DNA of 64,000 bases from Doris montereyensis. Taxonomy: Eukaryota; Mollusca; Gastropoda; Nudibranchia; Dorididae. The position numbers and the translations under genes are program-made. Below are positions 46,701-60,319 of the stretch, in pieces. The notes under the pieces were generated by a model. The model was not told the origin of the DNA and ran no database searches. It was given only the letters and a program-made list of their open reading frames with translations. Within the stretch, counting starts at the first letter, position 1; every line of letters begins with the position of its first letter. The stretch covers positions 82,501 through 146,500 of the forward strand of contig JAXRKP010001079.1 of NCBI GenBank assembly GCA_037039925.1, written 5' to 3'.

Positions 46701-49700
46701 CTTAAAAGTCAGAACAACCCAGCCATTCACATCAAATTTGAAGGTTTTACAGTAATAATAAGTTCTGTCCAATAGGAAAATGATCTTTACTGCCAGGGCG
46801 TTCTCCTCGTTTTGAAAGACAAAGGCTGATAGAAAAAAATAACAAGGATTGAATTAATAGGAAGATTGAAATTACGGTTGATACGCTGAAACACAAGGAT
46901 GCTTGAATGAAGAATGAAAAAAGGAATTTGCTAATTAGGTGGAGGAAAACAAATCATAAGATCAAAAGGAAGAGTCTTTACTTTATTATCATAATATGCC
47001 AAAAGTGAGGTTTATCATTTATTTATTTTTAGAAATTCCTGCCAGATGAAATAGGTCTTGCATGTAACGTATGTTGCCTTCTTTTAAATATTTTCAGAAA
47101 GCAATCATTTCCTTATTACCTTCTCTCATTTTATGTTAATTTAATTCTTATTGTCAATACTCTTTGGTAAGTGATGTAAATGTTTTATGGTCTGTGCAAT
47201 AGAATCTTTGTTCATGTTGTGGGCCTCAATATCAATGATGAATTAGCCAAGGGAAGCCAATGTAAATTTTACTTGTCTATTAAAATGAATGATTCTTCAT
47301 TGAAACTGATACATTTTTTGGCCACCAATGAATTGGGTTATGGCTCTCTTACTCTAGTAACTAGTTATCAACGCTATTTCATACTCTTTACTTTCATTTC
47401 CTCTTCAGGTTAAATGAGGGTTTTACGTTTGTTTTGTATCATGTGATAATATGTTTCTTTCTTAATAGATGCTTATGAAATAAAATTGTGAGATTTCTCA
47501 CTGGATATGACTTTGGGCAGAGGGAATGTTAAATAAGTGGCCACTTATTTCTTTTCTTTACATTTTTTTGTGCATGTTTTTTTACTCAAGAAGAAAAGCT
47601 ACTGAAAATGAAAATTTGACTTACACATAAATTGCTTTGATACAGTTGGTATTAAAATAATTTCTTGTTTGTTTTTTTTATTGTTTTAGAGGTTTTTTTG
47701 GAGGGGGGGGCGGGGCGTATCTATATGTTACTCTTGGTAACATGTTATATTATAATTTAATATTAGAAGAAAATTGTACCAAGTATCCACACATGCTGAC
47801 ACTAAAAGAAGGTAAAGTTTATGACATGAAAAATCTCTTGAGTGTCCACATTATAATAGGTCTAAATGGATGACCAACAAAAAAAAACAACCAATATCAC
47901 ATTTGTCAACCGTGAGAGCAGAATAAATATCAAGGAATGTCTACATAATGATAGGTTGCTACAACAGAGGAAAACAAAAGTCAATGAGTATCATGATGTT
48001 ATGCGATGGAAAAATAAAATTCCAAGGAATGGTCTACTCTGGTCTTAATTCCTTCATTCAATCCGTATGTGACATGCTGTACAAAATTGAGATGACTTAT
48101 GCAATTAATGAAATGTTTTTCATGTTATGTAAGATATTATTAAAACTTCTTGGTCAGTTCTTGTGTGAAAAGTACTCTTCGAAAATGAATAAGATTCGAC
48201 CTTTATCTTTTCTTCTTCTTACACAGATATTTTCTAAAAGATGTTCACTATTTTCTTCTTCTTATTATGCCTTTAAATATTTTTAAGGAAAAACCTGATG
48301 TATACATCATATTCATTTCTCATTCATTACACATTTGTTATAATTTTGTCACTAATCATTACACGTTTGTTATGATTCCTTCATTGATTACATTATTTGC
48401 CCCCCTTTTTTTGTTATGTTACTGTCTGTGTTAAATAAAACCAAACAAAATAAAATCTCTTTGGAGCATTATTTGCAAATACCGCTTTGTGAGTATGTCT
48501 ATTTCAACCTTCATCAGTTGTGGAAATTGATCAACACCAAATTTTACATGTACAGTATTAACGGTTGTGCCTGTTGAAACATGATGAAATAAATTATGAT
48601 ATAGTCATAGTGTTGGGAGTGTTATTGCTGTCACTATGACATTAGTGACAATCACTTTTTGGAACAACGGTGGGTGTTCCTGATAGGTTCTCCTTCTTTT
48701 CTTTCACTCTTTTTCTTATCTTTCATCCTGCTGTTTCCTCTTAATTCACCCTAAGATTACCGGATATGGTGGGTGGGGAAAATTTCAATGAAACAAATTG
48801 TAACAAGGTGTTGTCATACTACACCAATATTCTCTCTGTTCTTTCCTTGTAAACAATGATCAGGCAAAAATCAGGTAAGCTTAAGTCAGGGTTGTTGTTT
48901 ATTTAAACAAAACTTCATGAGGATTCAGATTAGTCCCTCAATGAAAATGTGATCCGATATTTTTCAATTAAACTCAAAACCGAAGATAAGATTGGATTTC
49001 CTTTTCTGAAACGCATTTTAAAAGTTTCTTCTTATCGTCTGCCATTTCCCCTCAGCAATAGATGAGATCTGTAGCACATTACGTCGTAAGTAAAAATACA
49101 ATTTTTGAACTTATTTTGTCACATGAACTTACAAATCTATCTCTCCTCCCTAGCGCATTGTCCCATGAAAGGTTTTTATAAAAAATCTGATATGTATTTT
49201 ATGGGTGAAAATGTGCTTCTTGACTTCTTATGGTCTGCATGAAAGTCGAAAGTGTAGATTTAAATGGAATGAATAAATTCTCCTTATGTTTTGGTAGATC
49301 AATTAACAGAAAAATTTGAAATTAAGATTAAAAGATTTTCTGAGGAAGTCTACGGAAAAAAGAAAATAAAGGCCAAGTTACTAGGACAGGTTATGAAAGT
49401 TGATGAAGACAGAAATGTTTTGTTATTTTCTTGTCATTTGAATATGTGATATTTTGTTAGCTGTCATAAAGGTTTTTAAACAAATGTAATGTCCAGTGTC
49501 ACTAACTCTTTACCATATTCAGTCTTCAGATTCATATTATCTTATATTGTACAGGTGTTATTATTTTGTTTGCATTATTACATGCATGTCTATCTACTTT
49601 CTTGTGCACACACACACACACACACATGTGATGACAATGTTGAATGCTTGTCTTTTGAGTTTTTACAAAGAAGCTTTAGTATAACCTCATGGTCATTCTA

Positions 49701-51450
49701 TAAACGGTCATTGTATTGTAACGGTAATGTAAATAAATAAATGTACTGATTAAGGGAAGGGATATTTAAGATCTTAATCTTGCTTTTATTTTATTTTTAT
49801 TCAATAATTGTAAAGAGAGATGGAAATGGAAAATAATTTTACGGAGACACCATTTTGTTTACCCCAAAAAATTATCTTTCTTATGATGCTATTGTCATTT
49901 ATTCAGAATCATGCAGAGAGAAAAAACATATATATTTTAGAGCTGCTCAAGATGAATATATATAAGTCATTTAAAATATTATTCAGCAGATTTTAAAAAA
50001 ATGAAATGTTAGCTACTTTAAGCGGAACAAGTGATAGTGATATGCAAGAACCGTGAACCGGATGCTGGCCTCCTGCAGGCCTCACCCTCTTCATCGTCTT
50101 CTTTTTTCTTCTGAAGGGCATTGTCTATTTATTTCATCTTTGTGAGAACCCATTGGAATGATGACCTCCATGCTTACTTAGCCTCAGGTGGCGTAAAGTC
50201 AGCTATGAAAATCTGCAGTTTAATTTCTTAGGCAACTGGGAGACTGAAATTCAAGCAATACGTCGGGACTTCAAGAAGCCCCCCCCCCCCCCAATGAATA
50301 CCAAAGCTAACTTGGCCTAACAAGGCATAGAATTAGACTGCTCACTAGGCAAGGTTGGCTCACCTTCCATCAACAGGCTAATGTACTAATGCTATATTAG
50401 TATTACATTTGCATCTGTGTGAAGTCCTGAAAAGTGTGTTCAGTATCTTTCCCCATCCCAAGGACACAACATTGGACAAATGTAGGATTCAGGTTCATGA
50501 TATTATTGATATTACCGCTAGGCCAATAATGCCATAGAAGATTTTGATGTGTCAGCAATATACACGGTAAATAATAATAATAATATGTATGCAATAATGT
50601 CATTTTGGACTAAGTCTAGTTGTAACATACAAGTGGGTGGTTTGAAAGTTTATACAAGTTGAATAATACAACTTCATTATTCCTATGGAGAAATTAAAAT
50701 TTGGTGCATATAATATGCGTGCACCTAGACACTGAAACAATTCGCCTTAAAATGCATATAAATATAATGTTTATGAAATAGATATGTTATAAGTTTTTGT
50801 ACGTGTGTCTTAATCATGTATGTATGTAAGTATTATGTAAGTACGTATGATGTTATCTATTTGTGTATGTAGTGTATTGTTTGTACATGCAATGTATGCA
50901 CTCATATAATTGTTTCTTGTATAATTTATTACAAACACGTATCATGTTTGTGTAGATGTGTTTTATGTAGTACACTTACGCATTTTGGCTCAAGCATCGA
51001 TTTGCTGGTTTATGATGACTTTATGGCATTGGTTCCATTTAGGTGCCGGTCACTTATCTGTGTTTAAATGATGCATTGTTCATCTCCAGCAAAATGTCAA
51101 CATACCAGTAGAGTTAAACTGGTGTTAGCGCAAATTTGATTTCTAAAAAAGATTTATCCTTAAGCTCTAGAAGCCTGCTTAAAATTAGGACCAAACTACA
51201 TTTTGTTTCCTTTACTTTTTTTTTTTTAAGTTTTTTTTTACTCTCATTATATTATCATTTTGAAAGGAGATGTATGTTTCAGTCAAAATAAAGTGCTATT
51301 TTTGTTGTGTTGACTATATTGTATTTTTTTACTTATTAATTTTATGTTGATTTTTTCTTGCATTGTCAGAAAGAACACATTATTTTTCAGTGAAGTGGTA
51401 ATATTATTATTAATACATTTGTCATAAATTTCATATGCTTCTCTTAAAGG
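43797..51450. other. SNX14 3' flank; no gene recognised
   Basis: AT-rich sequence with short ORFs only. It contains a poly-C run at 45541-45555, the CT-rich dispersed repeat at 48665-48790, a (CA)n tract at 49605-49626, a poly-C run at 50280-50292 and a degenerate minus-strand SINE-like stretch at about 50400-50540. Part of the left end is presumably SNX14 3' UTR. Confidence 0.5.
43832..43837 (+). promoter_or_regulatory. Possible SNX14 polyadenylation signal
   Basis: The first AATAAA after the SNX14 stop lies 36 bases downstream of it. Such a short 3' UTR is possible, but later AATAAA signals also exist, so the true 3' end cannot be fixed from sequence. Confidence 0.5.
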
Positions 51451-51454
51451 GTTT

Positions 51455-51476
51455 GGGGGGGGGGGGGGGGGGGGGG
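51455..51476. repeat. Poly-G run of about 22
   Basis: An uninterrupted G tract lies directly before repeat copy B. It has G-quadruplex potential, and its exact length is not reliable. Confidence 0.5.
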
Positions 51477-51477
51477 C

Positions 51478-52528
51478 ACCTTGACTGGCGAGTTTTGGAC
51501 CAAAAGGTTGATTTTCTGTTCTTTGCACATTCGGGTAGAATGATCATTTATCTACAAGTTCATGGTAGAAAAATGTCCATATGACGTATAATTTATTTTT
51601 TACAAAATATTTTGTAGGCGAGGGTAGGTAAAAACTTTTGACGTAAATTACCCTAACACTGACTGAGAAAATGGCAGTAAAAACCCATAGAATGGCGGTT
51701 AATCACCAAATGTGGCAACACACGATTTGACCTTGTTTTGCCGACACCGATATACATGTCTCCCATCAATGTGTGATATAAAGGCGTTGCGCATCAGTGT
51801 GCATGTAAACACGCGCACAAGCATAGGATATAGAGGAAAAAACAAAAAAATGGTCATTTCAACGTCTGTTTCACAACAGTGCACATCTAAACCTAGATTT
51901 ATAATCCTATTTACATAAGTTACAATGCCAGAGACTATCGAAAGAGTAAGGGGGCTGCTACAACAAGGGAAACGTGTTTGAAGCGTTTGTTTTGTGTTAT
52001 TTTCTGTTGATTTTTTTACTTGCATTTTTCTCGAAATGTAGTTTTTCCACACTAAAATTCTATCTCCTCCGCCATTTACCGAACGATTTGTATTATATTT
52101 GGCACACAGGTTCCTCTTGTCAATGTTAATAGAATGACCTCGGTTTTTTTTTAATATATTGTTAACTTTTTGAGGGGAAACAAATTTTTGCAATAAAAAC
52201 GCCGTTTTTGTACATTCACGATATATAGTATTTTCAAAAATTCATTAAAAAAAATGTATATCAATAATATCGAAAAAACCTGATGTCACTCTTTAGATAT
52301 TGAATGGAAAAGACGATCGGCACAGGTTTTGAGTGATTTTATTCATAACTAAGGGGAGGAGATAATTTTTTTGAAAATTGAGTCAAAATTGAAGATGGCG
52401 GCGTTTCTATGGCAACCAATGACTCTACAAACTTTTCAATGATATAGGATGACTGTATTTTGACAGTTACTCATGTACATACTAAAAGCAAATACCTAAA
52501 TTCAAAAGCAAAAAAAATCACTTCAGGT
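51478..52528. repeat. About 1 kb dispersed repeat, copy B
   Basis: Starts CTTGACTGGCGAGTTTTGGA and ends AAATCACTTCAGG, parallel to 13191-14190 and in the same orientation. Both copies contain ATGCCAGAGACTATCGAAAG, opening a very short ORF, and a minus-strand ORF with shared residues SLTLSIVSGIV or PLTLSIVSGIV that then diverges. Confidence 0.5.
52392..52417 (-). promoter_or_regulatory. YY1-like plus RFX X-box-like module, copy 3
   Basis: AAGATGGCGGC, a full YY1-type motif, is followed by GTTTCTATGGCAACC; the complement GGTTGCCATAGAAAC fits the X-box. Same arrangement as 13048 and 14051. Confidence 0.5.
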
Positions 52529-52561
52529 GATATATCTGAGGACCTATCTAAATGCATAGGG

Positions 52562-52974
52562 CCATGAATACGGGATATGAGAATTGTCCTTCAAATAATC
52601 AAATTCACGTTTCTTTCGTGTTTTTATAAATATTGAAGGTCTTGATCCATTAGACAGGCTCCAGTTACGCACATGATCTAAAGGCAGATTTCTGTTTTTC
52701 TTCCTAGCTCGGAAACTCTAACTTCATAAGTAAAGGGTAGACTTACTTGTTCAAAATCTAACTGTGTGTAGTAAATCCATATTGTGGACAACGGATTTCT
52801 TCCTTCTATTTACTACATTCTCAAAACTATAAAAGTTATTAAATCGAACTGTAAGAAGCATAACATTGTGTTTGCAGCCCTATTCGATGATCAATTACAA
52901 ATATTGTTTACTTTTCCTGAAAAGCCATTTCACACAGATTTATGTGTTTAGACAGTTTTACAGATGATATATAA
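52562..52974 (-). repeat. About 400-bp dispersed repeat (family D), copy 3, inverted
   Basis: The reverse complement carries the family D blocks in order and is closest to 40460-40851. It begins about 30 bp after repeat copy B. Confidence 0.5.
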
Positions 52975-52979
52975 AATTC

Positions 52980-53299
52980 TGAGTTGGTGGTTCTTTGCGC
53001 AACAAAGGATCTCTTGCAAGGCCACCTCGAGTCACCATATTTTGTATGTGGGTACTATAATATGATACCAAGATTGTTTTCATTTCAAAAATTGTTCTAC
53101 CAGAATTGACATTTAAATAAATGAAAATTTCATTGTTTCCCTGTTTTTTAGTAGAATTTTCATTCACCTAAGCCGTCATTTTCAGCAGGTTTTATAATTA
53201 AAAATTTGGAATAATATCGTTCACGCCTAGCTGCATAACCTCAGTATAGAGTGCATACATGAATGATATCACCCGGGGTATAACATGCTTGTACTTGTG

Positions 53300-53332
<33 letters not shown>

Positions 53333-54610
53333 ATAATATATAGGAGAGAGAGAGAGAGATGTATCTGTGTTTGTGAGTGTGTTTTCAACTTCGTTATTAA
53401 ATTCAAGGTACATGAGTTTCTCAAACCAAGTAAAAATACAAACTTATTAAATAAGAAGGGACCTGTATCAATCATAATATGGTTAATAAATAACTCTTGT
53501 GGGTTTGTGAACTGCTGAAAATAATATAAAAAAAGCACTGTTTGTTTATCATTTTGAATTATCATATGGAAGGTAATATAGTACTTATAATATAATGTAA
53601 GCATGGAAGGCATGTAGGGTGGTCAATTCTAATCAACATGCTTTGTATTGGAATTGGAATATTTATTTAATTTATAGCTTTAGTTTGGAACAAATCTAAG
53701 ATACTCACTAAAAATACTCATGAGTAACTGTGTCATGAGTTGTGCATATTTTCACAGTTGTATACTATTATGAAAGACATAGTTTATAGTTGTAATAGTA
53801 AGATGTAATTTAGAAATGATATTTTTTTAATGTTTTTGGATGAATAGAAGAAGCTATTGTATCGTCTGTAGCACTCTTAATTTGAATAATGTCAGAAGGC
53901 AGTACTGTTGCTGATTTAACATTTCAGCTGTGATTATAATAGAGAAAAAATGTAATATGCAGTGTAGCTGTATTCTCTAAGATTGGTTATTTTCATGGTT
54001 TCATTTATATTTATGCATAAAAATAATCTACTATACTTGTTTGATTCTTAGTCGTCATAAAAGACCATTGATCAAAGGTTTTGATAACATCTATAAAAAA
54101 AAAAGAATGTGTCTTTTCCCTATGGTCTCTGGCCATTTCTCTTTTCAAAACTCCACTATTTCAGGCGTTTGAATTTGTGTAGATGTATGTGATGGGAGGA
54201 GTCTGTTGTAAAGATTTCCATCGGTGGTTGTGATCTTGTTATTTTATCTCAAATTCAAATTGATGACAATGGGAGGACTACATAATAATAATAATAATGT
54301 TAATCGTGTTCGATGCTTGCAAAGCTTTCATCCATGTTCAACTATTATTTCATTTTCATGTCTAATTTGAATCATTTAGTTCAGAGGATGGCACCAAAAA
54401 AAAAGATTGATTTTCTGAAATAAACTTTGCTTCGTCAAAAATGAATGAGTTGTTTACAACTTGATGAAATACATGATTGTCACAGCAATGAATATTTTCT
54501 TTTAATTAATACTACCGCTAGTTAATATCCAGACCAATGCACATCAGCCCTTGGGGTGACTACATTGTATGACCCATGATACTCTTGTTTTTGTTTAATA
54601 AATTTAACTG
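52980..54610. other. Non-coding, AT-rich
   Basis: Contains (TG)n at 53311-53331 and (GA)n at 53344-53359. No gene or clear element was recognised. Confidence 0.5.
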
Positions 54611-54616
54611 CCACAA

Positions 54617-54915
54617 AAACAGAGGCCTCAGTAGTCCATAGGCAAGTGCCTCTCAACCAAAAGATAGTAGTTTCGAGCCCCGCCAACGATAACAATTTTC
54701 TTGAGGTTTTTCAAACAAAGTTTACTCCCCTTGGTCCAGGTAGGTGGATCGACAGCTAGTTCCATCAGAGACAGAAGATAAAAAGGAGGTCCTGTGTGCA
54801 GATCACAGCACTGTGCATGTTAATGATCCCTTGGCTGTTTACAGGGCAGTCTAGGCAAAATTAAAAATCCTACCGAAAACCCTGAGATCATATTAGTTGC
54901 GGACGTAGGTAAACT
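54617..54915 (+). mobile_element. tRNA-derived SINE-like element (family D2)
   Basis: The head GCCTCAGTAGTCCATAGGCA and B box GTTTCGAGCCCC are tRNA-like. The body includes GGTAGGTGGATCGACAGCTA and GCACTGTGCATGTTAATGAT, and it ends with an AAATCAAATCAAAT tail typical of SINEs. No second copy is in the window. Confidence 0.5.
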
Positions 54916-54928
54916 AAATCAAATCAAA

Positions 54929-55634
54929 TACAGTGGTCTCCACCAAAATGCATGGTCCACGGGTGACAAATAAATCATGCATTTTGGCGAAGGTGTATTT
55001 TGACGGAGTCAAGAGCCACATCCTATTATTTATACCGTCGTTCTTGTTAGGATTTTAAATTGTTTTGTTTTGTTAGTTGTTCGTTACCGTTTGGATTTTG
55101 TTTGTTGTTCATAAGTTTGAAGACAATACCCTATATGCCTAACTTATTCTCATAGATCTGATACTCTTCTTTCACTCAAAACTATACCAAGGGGTGGGAT
55201 GGTTGAGACATTTGACAAGTAGACCTCGAACTCGAAATGAATTTCTTTTTTTGGTTGACACGTGTGTCATGAGTAGGATCTCCGTAGGTAAAAGTGACAC
55301 CCACTGAGTCGGGAAGGGGAGTGGCGGGTAGGGTTGACAAGAGCACAGACAGCCAAGACCAGGTGCATAATTGTCGTGTATATGAGTGCGCATGGTTAAC
55401 AAAGACCTAGATCACACACACACACACGACAGATTTTGTCACTGGCCTTTCTAAATGCAACAAATTAAAGACGGACTTACAAATACTGTGTTGCATTTTG
55501 GCGAAGTCAAGCCAGCCGTTGTTGCATATTGAGGGGGTAATTAGCATTGTAAAAATTCGGTTACATGAAAAAACCGTGCATTATGACGAATCCTATATTT
55601 TGGCTGCGTACAATTTGGCGGAGACTACTGTGTA
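54929..55634. mobile_element. pogo/Tigger-like element, non-autonomous
   Basis: The left end is TACAGTGGTCTCCACCAAAA; the right end complement is CAGTAGTCTCCGCCAAATTG. CAGTRGTCTCCRCC ends next to TA fit the pogo/Tigger branch of Tc1-mariner (inference). Interior strings such as GCATTTTGGCGAAG recur at 54985 and 55495, giving sub-terminal repeats. No transposase ORF is visible. Confidence 0.5.
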
Positions 55635-55639
55635 TATAA

Positions 55640-58290
55640 AAAAAAGCCTCAAAATCATGAAATGAGCTTGCCGGAAGTCAAAATGGTTTCATGTTGCTTT
55701 CATATCAGAACAACAGCCATTTCCCAAACCACTTATGTAGCGGGCTTGTGAATCTGACTTACACAGAGGTTGGTTTGAAGGTTATCATAGCATAAGCTTT
55801 TATCCCATGTGTTTAGTTAATGCCAAAGCTCTGTATAGCTAAGTGAATCATTTTATTTCTGTATTACACCCTTTTCAGTTGTTTTCAAACATCAGTTTGA
55901 TGTTTATATATACTGTTACATTTGCCTTGTGATTGATTTCTGCCACATACAGTGTTCGACTGGTTTGATTGTGGCCATAACTAGGGTTCCTGGCCGCACC
56001 TTGGCACACCAGTACACCTGAAGCATGCAAAAATGTGTGCGTCTTTACAGCACCAATTGTTTTGGGGGTTGTTTGGGTTTGGGTTTTTTTGCAGGCAGCT
56101 AAAATAAAAGTTGTTTTAAACAAACAAGACATCATAATCAAGATAACATGAACAACAAATGCAAATAATACTCAATACTTTGAGAAAGTTTCTGAAATTG
56201 TATGTTTAATACCATAACAGCAAAAGTCTTGCAAAGGAGACAAACAGTGCTCATAAGATGGTAAGAGAATTAAGTAGACATTTAAAGACCAGATTGTGGT
56301 GCTAATCCTAAACCATTAGACTTAAGAAAAAATTACCCTCCCATCCCCCCACTCTACTCATGTGCCAAGTCTGAGGTAGGCATCAGCGATCATGAATCTC
56401 CAGTCTTCTATGTCACTCGAGGATCTGATGAAATTATTGTTGCTGGTGTTCCTACTTGTGGCCCAGTTGTTAAAACTTTGTGTGTACTTGACATATACGT
56501 CATTCTTTGTCGTCCCCACCCACCCCACCCCACCCCAGCCTCAAAAGAAATGACAAATTGAAAAAAGCAAAAAACAAGTCCTGAAACAAAACAAAAATAA
56601 TATTCAAATAAAAAGAAAAAAAAATAGAAAGATACCGATGAAAACGATTTAATAATATGGAAAGGTTGGATAAATTGCAACAAAATTATGAATCATTTAA
56701 AAGTTTTGCTTTAAAAACGTTAACATAGTGAATGATAATGATATAGAACAAAACTAATGTCCTTCAGTTCCAAATTTTGTGTAGTTGTACTGGATAAGTA
56801 AATGAGGTAAGTGTTGAATTTTATGTAACATATCAATATAATATGTGCAAAGGACCAAACTTTATAGGAGAGTTTCTACCAAATGAATTTCTCAAATACG
56901 CAGCAATGAACAGACATGTGAATATTACTTCTATTGATTTATGCAATAAGTCGAAAAATTGCCGTCAATGTTTTCATCAGAATCAGTGGAGTAAAATATA
57001 GTAGTCAGAATACAGTGGAGGTAAAATATGTTGTACAAAATTAATAATGTCCAAGTAACCTAAAGGAATAGTTTTATTCTGAACTGAGATAATAATAATG
57101 TTAAGAACAACAAAAGCAGAAATACTCTTAGAATCTTAATAATAATAATATTTACCTTGTTTGATCAAAGAGCTGGGATTAGGAAAGCAATGGTATTCAC
57201 ACATGCAATACTGGCATTAAAGATATAACTACATGTTTCTAAATATACACATCTATAAATATGTACACTTGACAAGCAGTAGTCAGCTGATTATTTTTGT
57301 CTTTCTGCCCTCCCTTTGTTTTAAATTCCTTGTTATTACAGGTTTTTAGTTTTGCTCACTCAGTTTTCTGATCCGTCACAGGCCACAATAAAGTGAGGAG
57401 AGATATGAAACACAATATCAGACAGGTGAAACTGAATTATGGAATTAACCATTAATTTATCTTCCGAGTTAACTATTAATTCTTCAAAAAGACATTCAAT
57501 TCACATAAATAATAATACGCCACCAGTTTGTTCCACGAGAAGTTGCCCTATCCACATACAGTGATAAGTGAAGTAAGAGGAAACAACAACAACATGAAAG
57601 ACACGTGTAAAGGTCAAAAGATGCGAAGAAGTACCTACCAGTAGCACCAATCAATCACCTGCTGAAGATGGAAATACATTACATGACAGGTGAACATCAA
57701 TAGGGTGACAGACAGAAAACATCTAACATGGTCTAGTCATAGTCATGATATTAACAACATGCACAGCACCTTTTTCGCTACTTACAAGTACAACGGTCTT
57801 CTCTGGATCTCCAGACAATTTAATGCTTGTTTTACTTTGACTTAGAAATTTATTCCATTTGAACAGAAATGCCAGACAAGCCAAAGGGTCAGATTTCCAA
57901 GTTTCAGTTGGACAAAGTACAACATGGCTCTATAACACAGTGTAACATTGATTCATTGGAACTATAGGGCTAAACTAATATCGATATCAACCTTTGATAA
58001 TACAACTACTACATGTAATGTACTAAAAGAATATTGTTCAATGAGGCCATAATTTGAGAAACTCGTGAGTGACAAGGGAAACAACTCTTACAAGGCACGT
58101 CCTTACCCTGCTGAGTCCCAACATATCACAGTATCGTTTAGTTGCCGAAACTTTTGAGGGATGAGAATATGATACAGGTTGTTTCAACGTAAAAGGGGAG
58201 ACAACAATATGATAGATGTGTGGGAATGTAAAGTGGTCTTGTCATTGAAAATGTCAATGGGCTTCATATGAGCATAAGCTGAGTTTTACC
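55640..58290. other. Non-coding; no gene recognised
   Basis: Short ORFs only. A G/T-rich minus strand between 56510 and 56540 gives a chance Gly-Trp ORF. Nothing else stands out. Confidence 0.5.
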
Positions 58291-58291
58291 A

Positions 58292-58601
58292 TTAACTCTT
58301 TGAGTGCCAATTGCTGAACTATCGGTGCTTCCGCTAAGTTGTTCTATGCCTGACGCTGATGTATCAGCTGTGGGGGTTTCTTCACAGTTTTTGTTTAGGA
58401 GACTAGTACTGTTAAAATTATGAGGAAATGCCCACAACCGACACATCGGCGTTTGACATAGAAGCGATCTAGCGAAGCACAGATAGATGTGCGGTTGGCA
58501 TTCAATGCTTAGCAAAGTTATATACTTTTGAAATGTATCACTCTTGCAGGTGCAGAATTATCTGGCAAGGAGCAATAACTTTTTAGTACTCAAAGAGTTA
58601 A
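58292..58601. mobile_element. TTAA-flanked hairpin MITE, copy 2
   Basis: The ends are TTAACTCTTTGAGTGCCAAT and, complemented, TTAACTCTTTGAGTACTAAA. It is in the opposite orientation to 36743-37058, with the same long internal palindrome and the sub-terminal strings GAGTGATACATTT-AAAG and CTAAGCATTGA. The ORF crossing it on the minus strand is not a gene. Confidence 0.5.
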
Positions 58602-60300
58602 TTTACTATTACAGTCCTTGTATACTGACTGATTACTGCTTGAAAAGGAAACACAACTTGGTAGCAGTTAAGTGAACTTGGTAGCAGTTAAGTGACTGAC
58701 AATCTGTTTAAACATTACTTTTTTTTTAAAGGGATCGACTTGGCATAAATTAAACACAAAGAGATATAAGGGGTATCCCGTGGTAAAATGCTGTTTGATG
58801 AAGGGATCCATGAATTTAATAAAGCTTGTTAAATGGCAGTGTGTTGCTGACTAAATCTCTTGAAAGAGAATTCATGAACATGCAGTAAACTTACTCTTAT
58901 GTCTTTGAAACATTTCTTTTCACAAAGGCGTAAAATCTACAGATGAAATGTCAAAGTATTTCAAATGCCTTAAAGAGGCCTTTATTCTGCTTTAAATTCA
59001 TGAAACAAAAACTGGAAAACAGTTCAAGTGAAAGTTTTTAAAATACAGATACATGTACTATCTAGTATAGATTACAACAAGGTAGGAAACAGTATCAAAA
59101 CAACAAAGTCATATAAACGATAATTTTGAAACATAAACTCTGTTAAAATGTACATTTTCTCCAATAACATTCAAGAAAGATTGTCAATCGATCGTTGACC
59201 CGTATAAATAAAAAGAAAACGAAACATCTTTAATGAAGCACAGATGTACTGTGATAATTAATCAACAGGATTGTATAAGAAAGTTTAAGAGGAAAATCAC
59301 AGCAGATAACTTCAAAGTTGCTGCAAGAGGAAGCCTAAAAAATCTTTAATTTCTGAAATACTCTTTTATAGAAAAGCATTTCTTTCTCATTTTCATTGTT
59401 TCACAAGAAATAATCTGATCAAGTCTTTTCAAGGCACATATTTTTTCTCTTTTTCAATGCCTTCTCACGGAAAAAAACAAAAACACAGAGGTTTGTAAAC
59501 TCTGAATTTCTTATTCAAGTTAAAAATATCACTTTATCTAATTTTCTTTGGAAAATATGAATATCCCTGAATCAATGCCATTTTACAGATATCAATCAAT
59601 GGTGAAAGTTGCAAGTTTTTAAGTAAAAAATAAACGTCTTTAGAAAATGCAAACAAATTATTTTTTGCTTTGAATATCCCATTTTTGTGTGAATCATTAA
59701 TGTCATAACTGACAGATCATTTAAAAGTCGAAAAGTTTCTTATTCAATTAAAGAATTTTTATTCACAATTGATCTGAGAAATATCAAATGTTAACATGGT
59801 ATGCAATTTTCACCATTGAAACGTATTGTGTAAAAAAATCAATTCCAAAATGAAATGTGCTAAAGAAAACTAGAAATGGAAAAAGTGCAAGACACATAAA
59901 ATCGTATTTATAATGACACCAAAGGGTCCATCGTAATTACAAAAGGTCATATGAACATGAAATAACAAGTAGAGGCCTATCAGTAGGTAGTCCAAACTGA
60001 AATCTCGAGTGTTAGCAATGGAAAAACAATTGCTATGACTAGAAAGAACTTTATTACCTAAGTAATTTGATACGAAAATCATTTCTGTAGGACAATATTA
60101 CGCAAAGTTACGAATTTTTAAATTTTCCACAAAAAAAATAAATTCAAACGGGCAACAACACCAAATATCTTCTATATCTCACAATAACGATCTAACATAC
60201 TTCTTAAACTTGAAGTCATGAATACATAGTACAAGCCCAATTTTTTCCAACTCCGAAAATTACAAGATAGTTTTTTATCGACGTGGAAAATAAAAAAAAT
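58602..60300. other. Non-coding, AT-rich
   Basis: AACTTGGTAGCAGTTAAGTG is directly duplicated at about 58650-58694. No coding sequence was recognised. Confidence 0.5.
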
Positions 60301-60319
60301 TTAAAAACAGCATAATTGG

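Noticed and set aside
51699..52193. 164-codon minus-strand ORF partly shared with 13376-13714
   Set aside because: It lies within a dispersed repeat. Similarity to the other copy is at DNA level and the reading frame is lost after a common segment, so a protein is unlikely.
58264..58515. 83-codon minus-strand ORF
   Set aside because: It crosses the palindromic TTAA MITE; no family resemblance.
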